This document shows, piece by piece, positions 36,500 to 49,884 of a stretch of DNA of 64,000 nucleotides (within the stretch, counting starts at the first letter, position 1; each line of letters opens with the position of its first letter). The notes under the pieces were generated by a model. That model saw nothing but the letters and a program-made list of their open reading frames with translations. It did not search any database and was not told where the DNA came from. The translations under genes and the position numbers were made by a program. The DNA comes from Trema orientale. Lineage: Eukaryota > Streptophyta > Magnoliopsida > Rosales > Cannabaceae. Location of the stretch: positions 477,700 through 541,699 of the forward strand of contig JXTC01000054.1 of the NCBI GenBank assembly GCA_002914845.1, written 5' to 3'.

Positions 36500-37190
36500 C
36501 TGTTTCAGGCTTAATATATATATATAGATTGTGTTGATTGAAAGAAACGAAACTCGAAGGACATGGCCACCGGCTATGTTCATTATACTTAGTTAGCAAT
36601 AAGGATTAAAAAAAAAACAATATAAAGTAAGATATAATCATATGAAGCAGGAGGGGCCAATCAATTTTTTTTTTAATGAAAGGGGCCAATCATATTTTAA
36701 TATTATGTAAAATCTTAATTGATCAGTTCAATGGCCAGATAAGTGCAATAATTGTCAAATGCGTTGTCATGACTCGCATCACATGTTTTTTTTTTTAAGG
36801 GGGCATCACGTGTTATTATGTTCTTTTTTTTTTAAGGGAGCATCACATGTTGTTATATTCTTTTTTTTTTAAGCACTCATGTTATTATATTCAAATGATA
36901 GACAAAAAATATATTGGGATAGATAGTTATTATAAACTTCATAAATCTTAAAAAAATTAGTAAATTACAAAAGTCGATGGGGTCACTGAAAATGCATCCT
37001 TGCAAGTCACTTGTGTTTGTTTTTAAGGGACGAATCCAGCTTTATTTGTTTTCAGCAAGTCACACGGTTTTTATTACTTTGAAGATGAATCCAGTTCTGT
37101 TATATATTAAAATTCAGCAAACGTTAATTTTCATAACAAAATGATCATATTCTCTTGTTTTCATGTTGTTCTCCGGGTAAATGAAATTCT
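36500..37190. other. Displaced conserved upstream block of unit C
   Basis: Contains AAGTGCAATAATTGTCA near 36742 and GGCCACCGGCTATG, as upstream of the other genes, but about 2.6 kb from the gene C start because of the AT-rich array between. It also has three T-run copies of a motif around CATCACATGTT (36775-36890). Confidence 0.5.
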
Positions 37191-37193
37191 TGT

Positions 37194-37226
37194 CCCCCCC
37201 CCCCCCCCCCCCCTTTTTTTTTTTTT
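37194..37226. repeat. Poly-C run followed by poly-T run
   Basis: About 20 C residues directly followed by about 13 T residues. The length may be inexact in the assembly. Confidence 0.85.
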
Positions 37227-37387
37227 GGCCATGCCATGCCGTTGTCTAGTTGATATCGGGTTTTTAACGGGAAGTTTTCATTTTTGGCCTTGTACTATAG
37301 GATGGGACTCAGCCAGTGAAGTAATGTGAACCTTTCTATTTATACTGTTATTTGGGTTCTACGTACTTTGCAATTAGAGAGGGAAAA

Positions 37388-39610
37388 TATCACGCACCAC
37401 ATCCGAGGACGTGCATCGTATACCTATAAGGCAAAGCCTTATAAATATGCAAGGCATCTATCTACAATCCACAAAAAAATAAAGAATAATTAAACTCTAA
37501 TAACTACCACTAAATCATGTACAACCCAAAAATTCTATTAAGTCTCTAAATATTAAAGATTAACTATAGAGAATACATACTGTAATATAACAAATTTGTG
37601 CTAATTGACCTTTCCAATCTTCATATTTTCCCAATAAAAATGAATAACTTTCCATCTTTCATTTATGAACTCAAATGTATCTCAATTATCTAGATAAGTT
37701 CTTCCTTAGTGAACCTCTTAACTGACGGTGTTTAATACCTGTGAAGGAAAAATAAAAGAGTGAGCTCAACAGCTCAGTAAGTAACCAGTAACCTTAACTA
37801 GATGGATCAAGTATATATCGTTAAATGACATATTTCAAAACAAAATCAATTTCAAAATGAGATAATTTTCAAGATAAACAAATGAGATTGTTTGAAAAGT
37901 CACTTTAACAAAAACATGAAGTAAGTTTTCAAAATTTGTCGTTTCATTCTCATTCAATAATCAGTAACACTTTCAAATCACTTCTCAACAGTTTTTGGCG
38001 ACTATGGCCACACTTAACCCTTGTGACCAGGTCCACATTTACTACACTTAACCCCTGCAGCCAGATCCATATTTACTACATTTGACCCCTGTAGCTAGGT
38101 CCACATTTACTACATTTAATCCCTGTAGCTAGATATCCATATTCAGTACGTACTGTCCGCATATAACCTCTGCGGAATAGGTCCATATTGCATAGTCACT
38201 GAAGAGAGTTTCAAAATATATTCGTATACAATAACAATTCGTAAACAATTTTACTTTTCTCATTACATCATTGTAATTATTCTAAAATAATTTTCATATA
38301 ACAATATTCAATAACAATTTCATATATTTGACCCATATTTTGGTATAAATAATTATCAAATAAACTCAGAATAGTTTTTCAGAAAAAGTGATTATTTCAG
38401 CAAAATAATGTTCTTTCAATAGATTAAATAATTTTGTAAAAAATATATTTTCACTTGAAATTATATTATTTAAGAAAATACTTTAGAATATGAGTTTAGT
38501 AGAAACAATAAAATATTAAATTTTTAGACAAGAAAAACTACCAGAAAAGATCAAAAGTTACTTACCTCGTTCGCGTTGCCTAATCAACTCAAAATAATCA
38601 ACATAACCTCTCAAACACCTATTATCATACAAATCATATATAAGTATCATAATAATAAAATCATACTCTAATTATATTAAAAGTATTGAGTACGTGCTGC
38701 CCATGCATCTTCTATAATTAACTCCATATCTATTCCCAATAATGTCAATTTCTTACGATTCATAACAATTCTAACATCTCTCTAAAAATCACCAAACTTA
38801 GACGACATGTTCCACAAGTCATGGGGTCCTAAAAGTACCAAGAATGTAGCTATAAGGTCCATAAGTAAGCCTCGCACAGTCGGACAAGCCGCAGCCACGT
38901 TTTGCTAAAGGTACCTAAAGTTACAGATTCTTTTCCAGATTCATTGTACTTACTTCAATTGGCTATAACTCTCTAGTTATAAGTCCGTTTTTGACAAATT
39001 ATATACCTTTATAAAGATAATTCGATAAGCTTTCCAACCATACTAAATATAATCTAATCAGACCAGTAAAAATTCCTGAAAAATCAGTCGTAATCTCTGC
39101 TGTGTTTTTACATCTTAGCCTAAAACTCAAAAATTCGTAACTTTCTATTTACTTAACCAAATCACTCAAAATTTATCTTGTTTGAATCCTAATATCAATA
39201 AGCTTCTTTGTTTATCAAATTCATCCTCATATTTCATAAATAATTTATAAATAATTCGAAACCCTAACCCTAGATATTCAATTTCAATCCCTAAAATCAA
39301 ACTAAGATATAAAGCTTAATTGGTTAAGAGTTTATTACCTTGGGAGTGAATCTCAATAATCTATAAGAATAGCTATCCTCTTCTTCTTCTTCCAACTATA
39401 GAGTCGTTTCTTCTCTCTCTTTTTAAACAGAGCGTACATTTAGAAACTGATAGTAAAATTAAACCCTTAGGGTTTCTTAAAGAGACTAAATATTAATGTA
39501 CTAAATTAACCCCAAATATTCTATTAAGTAAGGGCTCTTTTGTCATTTCTTTTATCCTTATATTATTTATTTAATACAACTAAACCTTTTTTTTAATACG
39601 GGTTACCACA
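37388..39610 (-). repeat. LTR (3' LTR) of the LARD-like element
   Basis: Aligns throughout with 42555-44773 and with the solo LTR at 2626-4862. Contains the 34-bp tandem motif at about 37995-38190. Confidence 0.88.
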
Positions 39611-42554
39611 TTCTCCCCCTCTAAAAAGAAGTTTAGTCCTCTAAACTTAAAGTCCCGTGTTCTCCAAAGAACAAAATATTAATATATCCACACATCTAGG
39701 AAAACCTCAACATTTGGACAAAATTATGATCATCATTTACTAAATTGAAACGATCTTTCTATCAATACGATACAAACTTGAGAATATGAACTTATTCTAA
39801 TTTGGGTGATCTAAACGCCAAAGAGAGATCACCGCATTTAAAACGTATCTATCAATAACTCTATATCGTTTCTCGTTTATTATGATAGCTCCTTTACACT
39901 TTCATAAAAAGAGAATGACATGATGACTCAAACTTTTTTTTTTTTTGCACTAACAAAGCCAATAAGAATTCTTAATAATTAAAATTCATTGAACCTTTAG
40001 TACGTCTTTCAATCACATACCTATAATGCTAAGAATATACTTCTATTTCTCTTTCAATACTTCATATAAAGCTACTTAATTGCCAGAATGAAAATAATAA
40101 GTATATACAAATATTACCAAGAGTAATGTTTTCTTCCACAAACCTTTAAAACATTCTTCAATATATCCTCAGTGGTCCATATATACATATATACCTTTTT
40201 TTATTTTGACAATCTATTTATTTCAGATCAATATTGTAAAGCTCTAACAAATCTAATTCAATTTCTAAAATCACGTGTAAGGTCTTATAAAGCTTAGATA
40301 CAATATGATATCTTTATAATAAATAACCATAAGAATCCTCTTTAGTTTCATTCCCTCTAACTTTTATCTTCAATAAGCTAAAGTATCAAAACTAAATCCA
40401 ATCACCAAAGCTTACGTCAAATACAAATGCTATACTTATAACCAAATTACATATAAGTCTAAATCTCAATGTTCACTCCAAAATAACCATAGAGATTAAA
40501 ACCTAATCAGTTAAGGGTATAAGCAAATCTAATAGCAGAAATATGAGTGTACTTAGTCAAATAATACACTATATAACTATATTACAATTTCTAGTAATCA
40601 TTAATAATCTCGTTATAAAATTCCACTACCGTATTATCTTTCCCATATATTATACCAAAATCTTTCAACCTTTGTCTATACAGTCTTTTTTTTTTTTTCC
40701 ATAGACTAAATACTAAGAAATATGCTAAGTGACGTCTTTCATATACTAGTCCTCAAAATTTTCTTGAGCCTTTATCTTAATACCGCTAGGATTTCTAATG
40801 TCTCATATTATGATTTTCTCAAAAATATCTTTTACAAGTAAGAGAGGTCAATAGAACCACAAATATGAATATACTTCACAAATTACATATTTCATAAAAA
40901 TCAAATAATTTATCAATCTTAGAAATATTGATCAACTTACATATTCTACTATATAACTATTTTGACCTTTGGTTTATAAATTTTTTTTCTTTTTACATCA
41001 GCGATAATATTTGAGTTCTTAATAGTAAAACACTAAGTATTCTGAAAACTCTTATATTATAATCCTTCTCGTTGCTCATCAAATAAGTACTCTTCAATTT
41101 ATTTGTGTAATCCAATATAAATTTCTAGAGAAAAGTAACACCAAATATTATCAAATATAAAGATCACTTCCTCTTATACGGTAATACCGTAGAATAAAAT
41201 TGTGAACTTATTTACTCATTTACAACAACCATATATTCTAATTTCAACTCTACTATCTAGTATTCATAACCATTACCAAATTGTCCATTCATCATATCTT
41301 AACTTGAACTTAGCTTTCAAAACAAATATTATCAAGGTAACATTATCTCAAAATTATCCAACCATATACGTCATTAAGGCTCCATAATTTTCTTTTTCTT
41401 AGGTAATATCATTCTCTAAATTAGTCTACCATTAGTTTTTCAAATATCGCTATCTAATTATTATTCCACCTATAAGTCGTTAATGCCTATATTTCCGTCA
41501 TATCATCACCAATATTTATAGAAAAACTCATAGTAAGGCCTTTAACAAAACTAATCTATTTATCCTCAATCCTCCAGTAACAATAACATGTGCTCTCATC
41601 AGTTAACAGAAGCATATAAATTAACACTTCTTATATCATCTCTTTATCCTTTATCATCAAGGAAACTAGTTATTCAATAAACTTAATGTACTCAATGTTT
41701 CATTGTATGTTCTAGCCCATAGCACAAATAATTTCACTTTCTGAAAGAATTTGAAACATTTTCTCTCTATTATCCCATTAACCGATAAACTCAAATAGAC
41801 ATATCTTCATCACATTGACACCATAACCTGGTCATCTCTATTCTATAAATCTCTTACATAGATAATATAAGATTAACAACTTCTTAGAATTACAATATAA
41901 TTTCTTAGGAACCAAATAATTTCTCTTATCTAATAATTAACTTAGACTTTCTTTTTTTTAATAAGGTCAAAAACACTAAGATATAACTCAAGAGAAATCA
42001 GAAGAAGATAGCAAGTAGACTTATAAGATTTTAACGACAACTCTAAAGTAAGACTTACTAACTTAATAACTATCCAATATCAATAATAAGAGAAGAGGAT
42101 TTCAACATCCTAGGTCCATTAATCAAATACAAAAAGGAAACTAATATCAAAAGCACTAAATACTAGAAATCTCAATATTCAATTAACAGATCTTAATAAT
42201 CAAAACATAATGAGAGTACTCAACTTTAAACGATCCCAAAAGTCTATGATCATTTTCAAATAATTCTAAAAGTTCATGTAATATATATGATTACCAACTA
42301 TAAAGGTCAAACTAAGTGTTTCATCAATGAAAGAATATAGGAATGCGAACTTAATCGATTTTAATGTCCAAAAAGATCAAAGTAACAAACTTATCAAATT
42401 CAAACTAATCACCAACTCAAATGAATCTTTAAACTATAATATAAGTTATGTCAAACTCAAATGATCTTAACTTAGTCATCCGATATTCTAAATCTCATAA
42501 GATTGACTTATCACGATCCAAATTATCAAACTTATCCTAATCTCTAATACCACT
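39611..42554 (-). other. Non-coding interior of the LARD-like element
   Basis: About 2.9 kb of AT-rich sequence with no frame over about 60 codons that looks real and no protein motif recognised on either strand. Confidence 0.7.
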
Positions 42555-44773
42555 TGTCACGCCCCACACCCGAGGACGGACGTCGCATACCTATAAGGCA
42601 AAGCCTTCTAAATATGCAAGGCATCTATCTACAATCCACAAAAAAATAAAGAATAATTAAACTCCAATAAATACCACTAAATCATGTACAACTCCAAAAT
42701 TCTATTAAGTCTCCAAATATTAAAAATTAACTATAGAAAATACATATTGTAATATAACAAATTTGTGCTAATTGACCTTTCCAGTCTTCATATTTTCCCA
42801 ATAAAAATGAATGACTTTCCATTTGTTTTCATGAACTCAAATGTATCCCAATTACCTAGATAAGTTCTCCCTTAGTGAACTTCTTAATTGACGGTCTTTA
42901 ATATCTGGGAAGAAAAAATAAAAGAGTGAGCTCGACAGCACAGTAAGTAACTAGTAACCTTAACTAGATGGATCAAGTATATATCGTTAAATGACATATT
43001 TCAAAATAAAATCAATTTCAAAATGTGATAATTTTCAAGATAATCAAATGAGATTATTTGGAAAGTCACTTTAACAAAAACATAGAGTAAATTTTCAAAA
43101 TTTGTCGTTTCATTCTCATTCAATAATCAGTAATACTTTCAAATCACTTTTCAATAGTTTTTGGCGACTATGGCCACACTTAACTCCTGTGACTAGGTCC
43201 ACATTTACTACACTTAACCCCTGTAGCCAGGCCCACATTTACTACATTTGACCCCTGTAGCTAGGTCCACATTTACTACATTTAACCCCTGTAGCTAGGT
43301 CCACATTCAGTACATACTGTCCATATATAACCCCTGCGGTTTCGGTCCACATTGCATAGTCACTGAAGACAGTTTCAAAATACATTCATATACAATAACA
43401 GTTCGTAAACAATTTCACTTTTCTCATTACATCACTGTAATTATTCTAAAATAATTTTCATCTAACAATATTCAATAACAATTTTATATACTTGATCCAT
43501 ATTTTGGTATAATTAATTATCAAATAAATCAGAATACTTTTTCAGAAAAGTGATTATTTCAATAAAACAATGTTCTTTCAATTGATTAACTCATTTTGCA
43601 AAAAGGATATTTTTATTTGAAATCATATTATTTAAGAAAATACTTTAGAATACGAGTTAATTAGAAACAATAAAATATCAAATTTCTAAACAAGAAAAAC
43701 TATTAGGAAAGATCAAAGGTTATTTACCTCGTTCGCTTTGCCTAATCAACTCAAAATAATCAACATAACCTCTCAAACACCTATTATCACACAAATTATA
43801 TATAAGTATCACAGCAATAAAATCATACTCTAATTATACTAAAAGTATTGACTACGTGCTGCCCATGCATCTTCTATAATTAACTCCATATCTATTCCCA
43901 ATAATGTCAATTTCTTACGATTCATAACAATTCTAATATCTCTCTAAAAATTACCAAATTTAGACGACATGTTCTATAAGTCATGGGGTCCCAAAAGTAC
44001 CAAAAATATAGCTATATGATCCATAGGTAAGCCTCGTACAGTCGGACAAGCCGTAGCCACGTTTTGCTAAAGGTACCTAAAGTTTCAGATTTTTTTTTTA
44101 GATTCATAGTACGCATTTCAATTGGCTATAATTCTCTAGTTATAAGTCCTTTTTTGACAAATATATACCGTTAGAAAGATAATTCGATAAGCTTTCCAAG
44201 CATACCAAATATGACCTAATCAGACCAGTATAAATTCCTGAAAAGCCAGTCGTAATCTGTACTGTATTTTTACATCTTAGCCCAAAACTCAAAAATTCAT
44301 AACTTTCTATTTACTTAACCAAATCACTCAAAATTTATCTTGTTTGAATCCTAATATCAATAGGCTTCTTTGTCTATCAAATTCATCCTCATATTTCATA
44401 AATAATTTTTAAACAATTCGAAAACTCTAACCCTAGACATTCAATTTCAATCCCCAAAATCAAATTAAGATATAAAGCTTAATTGATTAAGAATTTATTA
44501 CCTTGGGAGTGAGTCTCAATAATCTATAAGAATAGCCATCCTCTTCTTCTTCTTCCAACTATAGAGTCGTTTCTTCTCTCTCTTTTTAAACAGAGCGTAT
44601 GTTTAGAAATTGATAGTAAAATTAAACCCTTAGGGTTTCTTGAAGGGACAAAATATTAATGTTCTAAATTAACTCCAAATATTCAATTTAAGTAAAGACT
44701 TTTTTGTCATTTCTTTTAACCTTATATTATTTATTTAATACAACTAAACCTTTTTTTTATACGGGTTTTCACA
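42555..44773 (-). repeat. LTR (5' LTR) of the LARD-like element
   Basis: Begins TGTCACGCCCC and ends GGGTTTTCACA on the plus strand. Contains the 34-bp tandem motif at about 43160-43350. Confidence 0.88.
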
Positions 44774-45136
44774 GAAAAAAATGCAACTTAGTAGTTGTTG
44801 AATAGTGCAAAGCAGGGAAATTTAAGGAGAAAAACAAAGGAAAAGTACTTTTTCTTTTTAGTAGAGAGGATATTTTTCTTTTTCCTTTTTTTTTTTTGAA
44901 GTTCAGCAAATTTCAGTATAATAATTATGGTGAGATTATGAAACACTGAATAGTTTTTAGAACTTTGTAGATAGGACATAATTTTACATGGTTCTTAAAA
45001 CAAATAATGCTTCACTCCAAGGAACCTACTTGTGAGTTCCTAATTTATTCTATTTCTAGTAATGGGATGACATAAAGAAACATCACATCAGCCTGTTTGC
45101 CATCTTGGAAGGGGGGAAAAAAAAAAAAAGAGTCCT
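44774..45136. other. 3' flank of broken gene E
   Basis: Shares the 'acatggttct' and 'caaataatgctt' flank with the other P450 genes. No gene. Confidence 0.5.
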
Positions 45137-46599
45137 TCATCTTCCTTTGGATTTTCCAATAGGCAATAGATTATAAGCCATAGGAATCAAGTGCGGAGCA
45201 TCTCTTCTTCCGAGTGACGCACCAAATAACTCAGTCATATCCAAATCTTCATGTTTCATTCCACTGGGAAGTTTCCAATCAAAGTGATATAGCAACAATG
45301 CAAGAGAGAGCTCAACAGTGATGTGAGCAACGACATGCCAGCACATATTCTCCTTCCAGCACCAAATGGGATGTACTCAAAGTTGTTGCCCTTGAAGTCA
45401 ATAGAACTATCCATGAACCTCTCTGGTATAAAACGCTCGGTTTCAGTCCAATACTTAGGATCTATTCCAATAGCCCATACGTTAACCATGATCCTGGTCT
45501 TAGCAGGTATCTCATAACCATTAATCTCACACTTGTCTTTGACTTTCTCTTGGTAGTAACAAGGGAAGAGGAGGATGTAATCTCAAGGTCTCTTTAATAA
45601 TCAACTTTAAGTATTTCATCTCACCGAGTCCTGTTTCATCAACTAACCCTTTTCTACTAAAGACTTCCATCACCTCTTCTTGTGCTTTTTTCATTATCCT
45701 TGGATTTTCGCCATTTCGGCCATTGCCCAATCTATAGTTGTAGACGATGTGTCAATTCCAGTAACAAAAATGTCCTGAAAGTTATTATGATTGATTTCTT
45801 AAGTAATTGGTCATGATATCATGCATCTTGCTCTATAAATTGCATACTTTTTAACAAGGTTTGTGAAAAATAAAAGTATACCCTATTACCAAACTAAATA
45901 TTTTATCCATGGATTATCATTTGCCTATTCGAAAACTTGCACAGATCGTATATTTGGGACAGTTAACAATATTTAGTCTAAGTTAATATTTCAAGTAAAC
46001 CAAATAAAATTTGAAACCGAAAGCAAGTGAATAAATTTGCATATTTACAAATATAAGTTTATTATGAGAAAAAGCAACCAAGAAAAAAATGGAAGTACAT
46101 ACACAGATTATTGCTTTCAGGTTGTCACTTGTCAAGGAAAATCCAAGGTCACCATTGTTATGAAACTTTAGAAGAACATCTAACAAATCTTCCTCTGTTC
46201 CACTTTTGCCACTTTTCTCTGCTGACTTTTTCTCTATGTGCTCATGGATGATGTCTTCAAATATCCTCGCCGCCCTTTGTCGCAGCCCCTGGAGTTTAGG
46301 CCTAGATTGACTGATCTTGGCAAAAAAACCGACAGAAGGAAAAATATCTGAAATTTCAAAGCCTAAGGATACCTCAATAGCTTCCATCAAGACTGATATG
46401 AAATCTTTGTTGTCTTTGCTTGTCCGACTGCAGGATGCCCTTGAAATGACGCTATACGTAAACATTTTGATCCTTTCAGTGAGATTGATTGCTTACCCAA
46501 CATTCGAAGCAATCCACTCTATCAAATTAAATGCCTCTTCTTCTCTAAGGGGTCTGAAAGATTGAACTCACTACAACAAAAACTGGATTTGATAGCGTG

Positions 46600-46900
46600 T
46601 GAAAAATGCTATTAAAGAGCTTTTATAGTATTTTAGCACATGCTAGGACAGCCTTCGCTATTAAAAGTCCCTCCTTTTAATAGCGTTTTTTTTCCGCTAT
46701 CCTATATGCTATAAAAAACCCTTTTTATAGCATTTTTTGCTTGCTATAAAAATATTTAGATAGCATATTTTGCCTGCTATAAAAGCCTTTTATAGCTTTT
46801 TGTGAGTGTTATAGAGGCCCTTTTCTAGCTTTTTTTGAATGTTGTAAAAACCCTTCTATAGTATTTTTTTTTTGCTGTTATAAATATTTAATGACACTTG
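46600..46900. repeat. CACTA subterminal repeats
   Basis: Many direct and inverted copies of TGCTATAAAA, TTTTATAGC and GCTATTAAA, the usual transposase-binding context at CACTA ends. The right end has only a few (AGCGCTAC, TATAGCATTC read on the minus strand). Confidence 0.8.
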
Positions 46901-46929
46901 TCTAATGCTTTGTAGCACATAGCACAAAA

Positions 46930-47745
46930 TTTTGTATAACTAAAATATCCATAATATTGAAAAGAAAATTTTATAGTTTCTTAATATTCAATAATATATA
47001 TGCAAGTTTACAAAAGCCAATAATCTATTAAAAGGAAAGTGGACTTATCTCAAGTGGTAAATAATGTCTCCAATAAAAAACAATATAAAAGATCACAATA
47101 TTACCATCTAAAGTTCCATTACTGGAGTAATTATTTGTTATCTCATAATGGTCTGAGGAAAGATACAATAAAATTCGAAGTAAGAAAATCCACATACACT
47201 ACAGCCAGTGGCCGCTCCACTTCTGCTCTCTTTCTAGGGCCATCGGTTGATCCTAAGCCAAAATTTTAAAAAACAATGCTAATTACTTTTAATAGATTTA
47301 TTTAAATAAATAGCCAATAAAGTTTAAATTTTAAGATAAAACTTAAGGATGCAAAATAAAAGCTGAAACTGAACCTTATCATCTTGGTAATTAAATAGTT
47401 GGATTATGCGGTCCATATCTATCAAAGAATAAGATACTCTCGTATCAAATTCTCTTACATATTGACCGTGCACCCAGTTTCATAGCCACCTCTTTAGATG
47501 CCTCATCCATACCTATATCTTCCATCTATTACCACACATCTTAGAGTCAATGAAAAGAGCAAATAAAATTCAAAGTTTCAATGCACCAAAACAGAGAAAA
47601 TGATAAGTCCAACTAAAATAGTATCTAATATGTCTAGCATGGATTCTTAGACACAAGTCAACCATTCAAACCACACTAACCAACCATAGACAATCAAAAC
47701 ATATAGACATATAAATCTCGAAACACCTAGATAAAGAAAGTACGG
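46930..47745. other. CACTA interior, no gene recognised
   Basis: AT-rich. The short frame at 47039-47269 has no family I recognise. Confidence 0.4.
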
Positions 47746-47751
47746 TGACAA

Positions 47752-48440
47752 GTGTTGTGCCAGTGGAAGCACAAATAACAAACTTGCTAGACAAACATCA
47801 AATTATAGGGATTTACGACAAAATATAAATAACTAAAAATCACAAACAACACAAGGATTTATCGTGGTTCAGCTATAAAATATAGCCTACGTCCACGTCT
47901 AAGACAGCGAAGAATTCCACTATAACCAAAAGAGATTACAAAAGTCTGACAAAATTTTCCTCATATCCAAATCTCAAATACACAAAAATCTCTCTCACAA
48001 AAACAACTAAGACCGCAAAGAAGATGCTTTGCTAACAATCTTGATGCCAATATCAAAAGGAACAACAAATAAACAAACACAAAAAAAAAAAAAATCTAAA
48101 CCCGAAAGCTTGTTTATACCAAAATTTCTACAAACTAAAAGAGAAGATTTTGTGTATTGAGAGAACAAAGGCTACCCAAAAGACTACATATGGCTGCACA
48201 CGGCTGCTGCCCATCTTCCTTCACGTTGCATACATATATATATATGCCTCAGTGTATTAAACAACTGACTAAAAAATAACGGGTAATATCCAAGTTCTAT
48301 TTGGGTCATTGCCCAAACTTTTCCTTGGCTTAATTGGAAGCCACGTTCCAACAACAAGCAGATCATACAATTACAAGACATTGGCTCATCATAAAATTTC
48401 CGTAGGTAATTGAGTATTTTAAAATTACAATGAAGATAGG
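47752..48440. repeat. Possible copia LTR-like segment inside the CACTA
   Basis: Holds TCGTGGTTCAGCTATAAA followed by GCCTACGTCCACGTCTAAG, the same type of block as in the copia LTRs at 6.2 and 8.5 kb. Ends and target duplication could not be fixed. Confidence 0.35.
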
Positions 48441-48936
48441 CCTTGTTCCTAGCTCTTGTTCTCCACCTCCAATCGTTATTTCAAAAAGATATAACTAAGA
48501 AAATGGCCACAAAAGCAAGCAAAGAAGAGGAATTATGTGGATTTAGTGTGAAATAAAGGTTAAATCTTTTAATAAAATTTCAGACCGGAATACTAAAAGT
48601 CATAGAATTATAAAAAATTGAGAAAAGAAGTGATGCAACTTACCCATCCGTCAAGTTATATGCAAACACATCTAATTCCGATTGTACTAAAGAGTCCATT
48701 GTAGTCAAGTCACCCCAAAATAATATATAGGACATTTCATCAACTAATATAAAATCAATCAACTTAATTACACCTATCAAGAGTTGGCTCCTTAACCCAG
48801 ACCTAGGCACAACGTTCTAGTTGTATGAAAATAAAGCCTATTTACTCACTATATACTTTAGAAGGAATAAAAAGTCAATCACTAATAACAAACTGCAAGA
48901 TCCAGTAGTCCATGTTCTTTTTCCTTTCATGATTAG

Positions 48937-48990
48937 GATCAAGGATTTGTTTAAAACACAGATCAAGGATTTGTTTAAAACACAGACTAG
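48937..48990. repeat. 24-bp tandem duplication
   Basis: Two adjacent copies of a unit containing ATCAAGGATTTGTTTAAAAC. Confidence 0.85.
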
Positions 48991-49577
48991 AGTGCCAAGC
49001 AATTATACATCAAATCACTGAGAAGATACTTTCTAGTTAATTGTAACAAGAGGTTTTTCATTACTTTTTGTCGTATTTCCAATCGCAAATAATTTCTCAC
49101 CACAAGATTTCTATTGCCAAGCCACATGAAAAGTAATGAAAATATCATACATAAATTTATGAGAATAGTTAAAGATGGAGTCGAACAATATGAGAAAAGA
49201 AAATCAAAGACCAACTATTTTGATGATAAAAATAAATTAAGCTAGAACACTAAAGAAAAATTATTAAAGAATGTAAGGAAAACACAGAAAAGTGATCCAA
49301 TAAAGTAATTCTGCTTCAAATCTTCCAGATTTTATGTATACTCCAGCCTAAATGTGTAATTGTATATTGTGTTCTATTCTTTGATTCATGAAGTAAATAA
49401 GTCAATCATAAGCTGCAGTAAAAGTGTCATTCATTTTGCTTTCCTCGAAGTTATCATGTTTGCCATTTTAATGCATTGCCAAACAAACAAATGGACATAC
49501 TAAATTTTAAGAAATCCATAGAACCACATTATAAATTAATTGCATATGAGTGTTAGGGACAACATATCAGAATTAGG

Positions 49578-49882
49578 AGTTTAATTGTTGATACCACTTC
49601 CAATATCCATTATTAGTGGAAATGTTGGGTCCCTAAGGACTTGATTCCAATCAGGCACTTTCACAGGCATCGATCTACTCCCCAAAAAGGACAAAAAAGA
49701 GAGTATTAATTAGAAGCAAATTGCTAATATTAATAGAAACCAGAATGTTATTCTGACTAACTTTTAGATAATAAATTGCCATACCTAAAGTTAATTTGGC
49801 ATTTGCATTTGATATACATACATAAGAGGAAGGCCTGAAAGGGTAGCCTGACCCTGAAATGGTCCAGTTCCTGCACATTCAA
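49578..49882 (-). pseudogene. Possible captured host gene fragment in the CACTA
   Basis: On the minus strand one open stretch reads SRSMPVKVPDWNQVLRDPTF, reminiscent of the conserved MPV.(I/V)PDW core of plant S40/DUF584 senescence-regulator proteins. A second stretch about 100 bp upstream reads GPFQGQATLSGLPLMYVYQM. They are not in one continuous frame. CACTA elements are known to pick up host exons. The family match is from memory of the motif only. Confidence 0.3.
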
Positions 49883-49884
49883 GT

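Larger units (their letters stand above)
37388..44773 (-). mobile_element. Large LTR element with non-coding interior (LARD-like)
   Basis: LTRs of 2223 bp (37388-39610) and 2219 bp (42555-44773) flank a 2.94 kb interior. The 5-bp target duplication GAAAA is present on both sides. Read on the minus strand, the primer-binding site next to the 5' LTR includes TGGTATTAGAGA, close to the Met-tRNA type, and the purine tract AGAGGGGGAGAA abuts the 3' LTR. The interior is AT-rich with no recognisable gag or pol, so the element looks structurally whole but non-autonomous. By eye the LTRs differ at roughly 8% of sites in their first 430 bp, which points to an age of several million years. Ty3/gypsy affinity is likely from the primer and purine sites but not proven. 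Confidence 0.88.
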
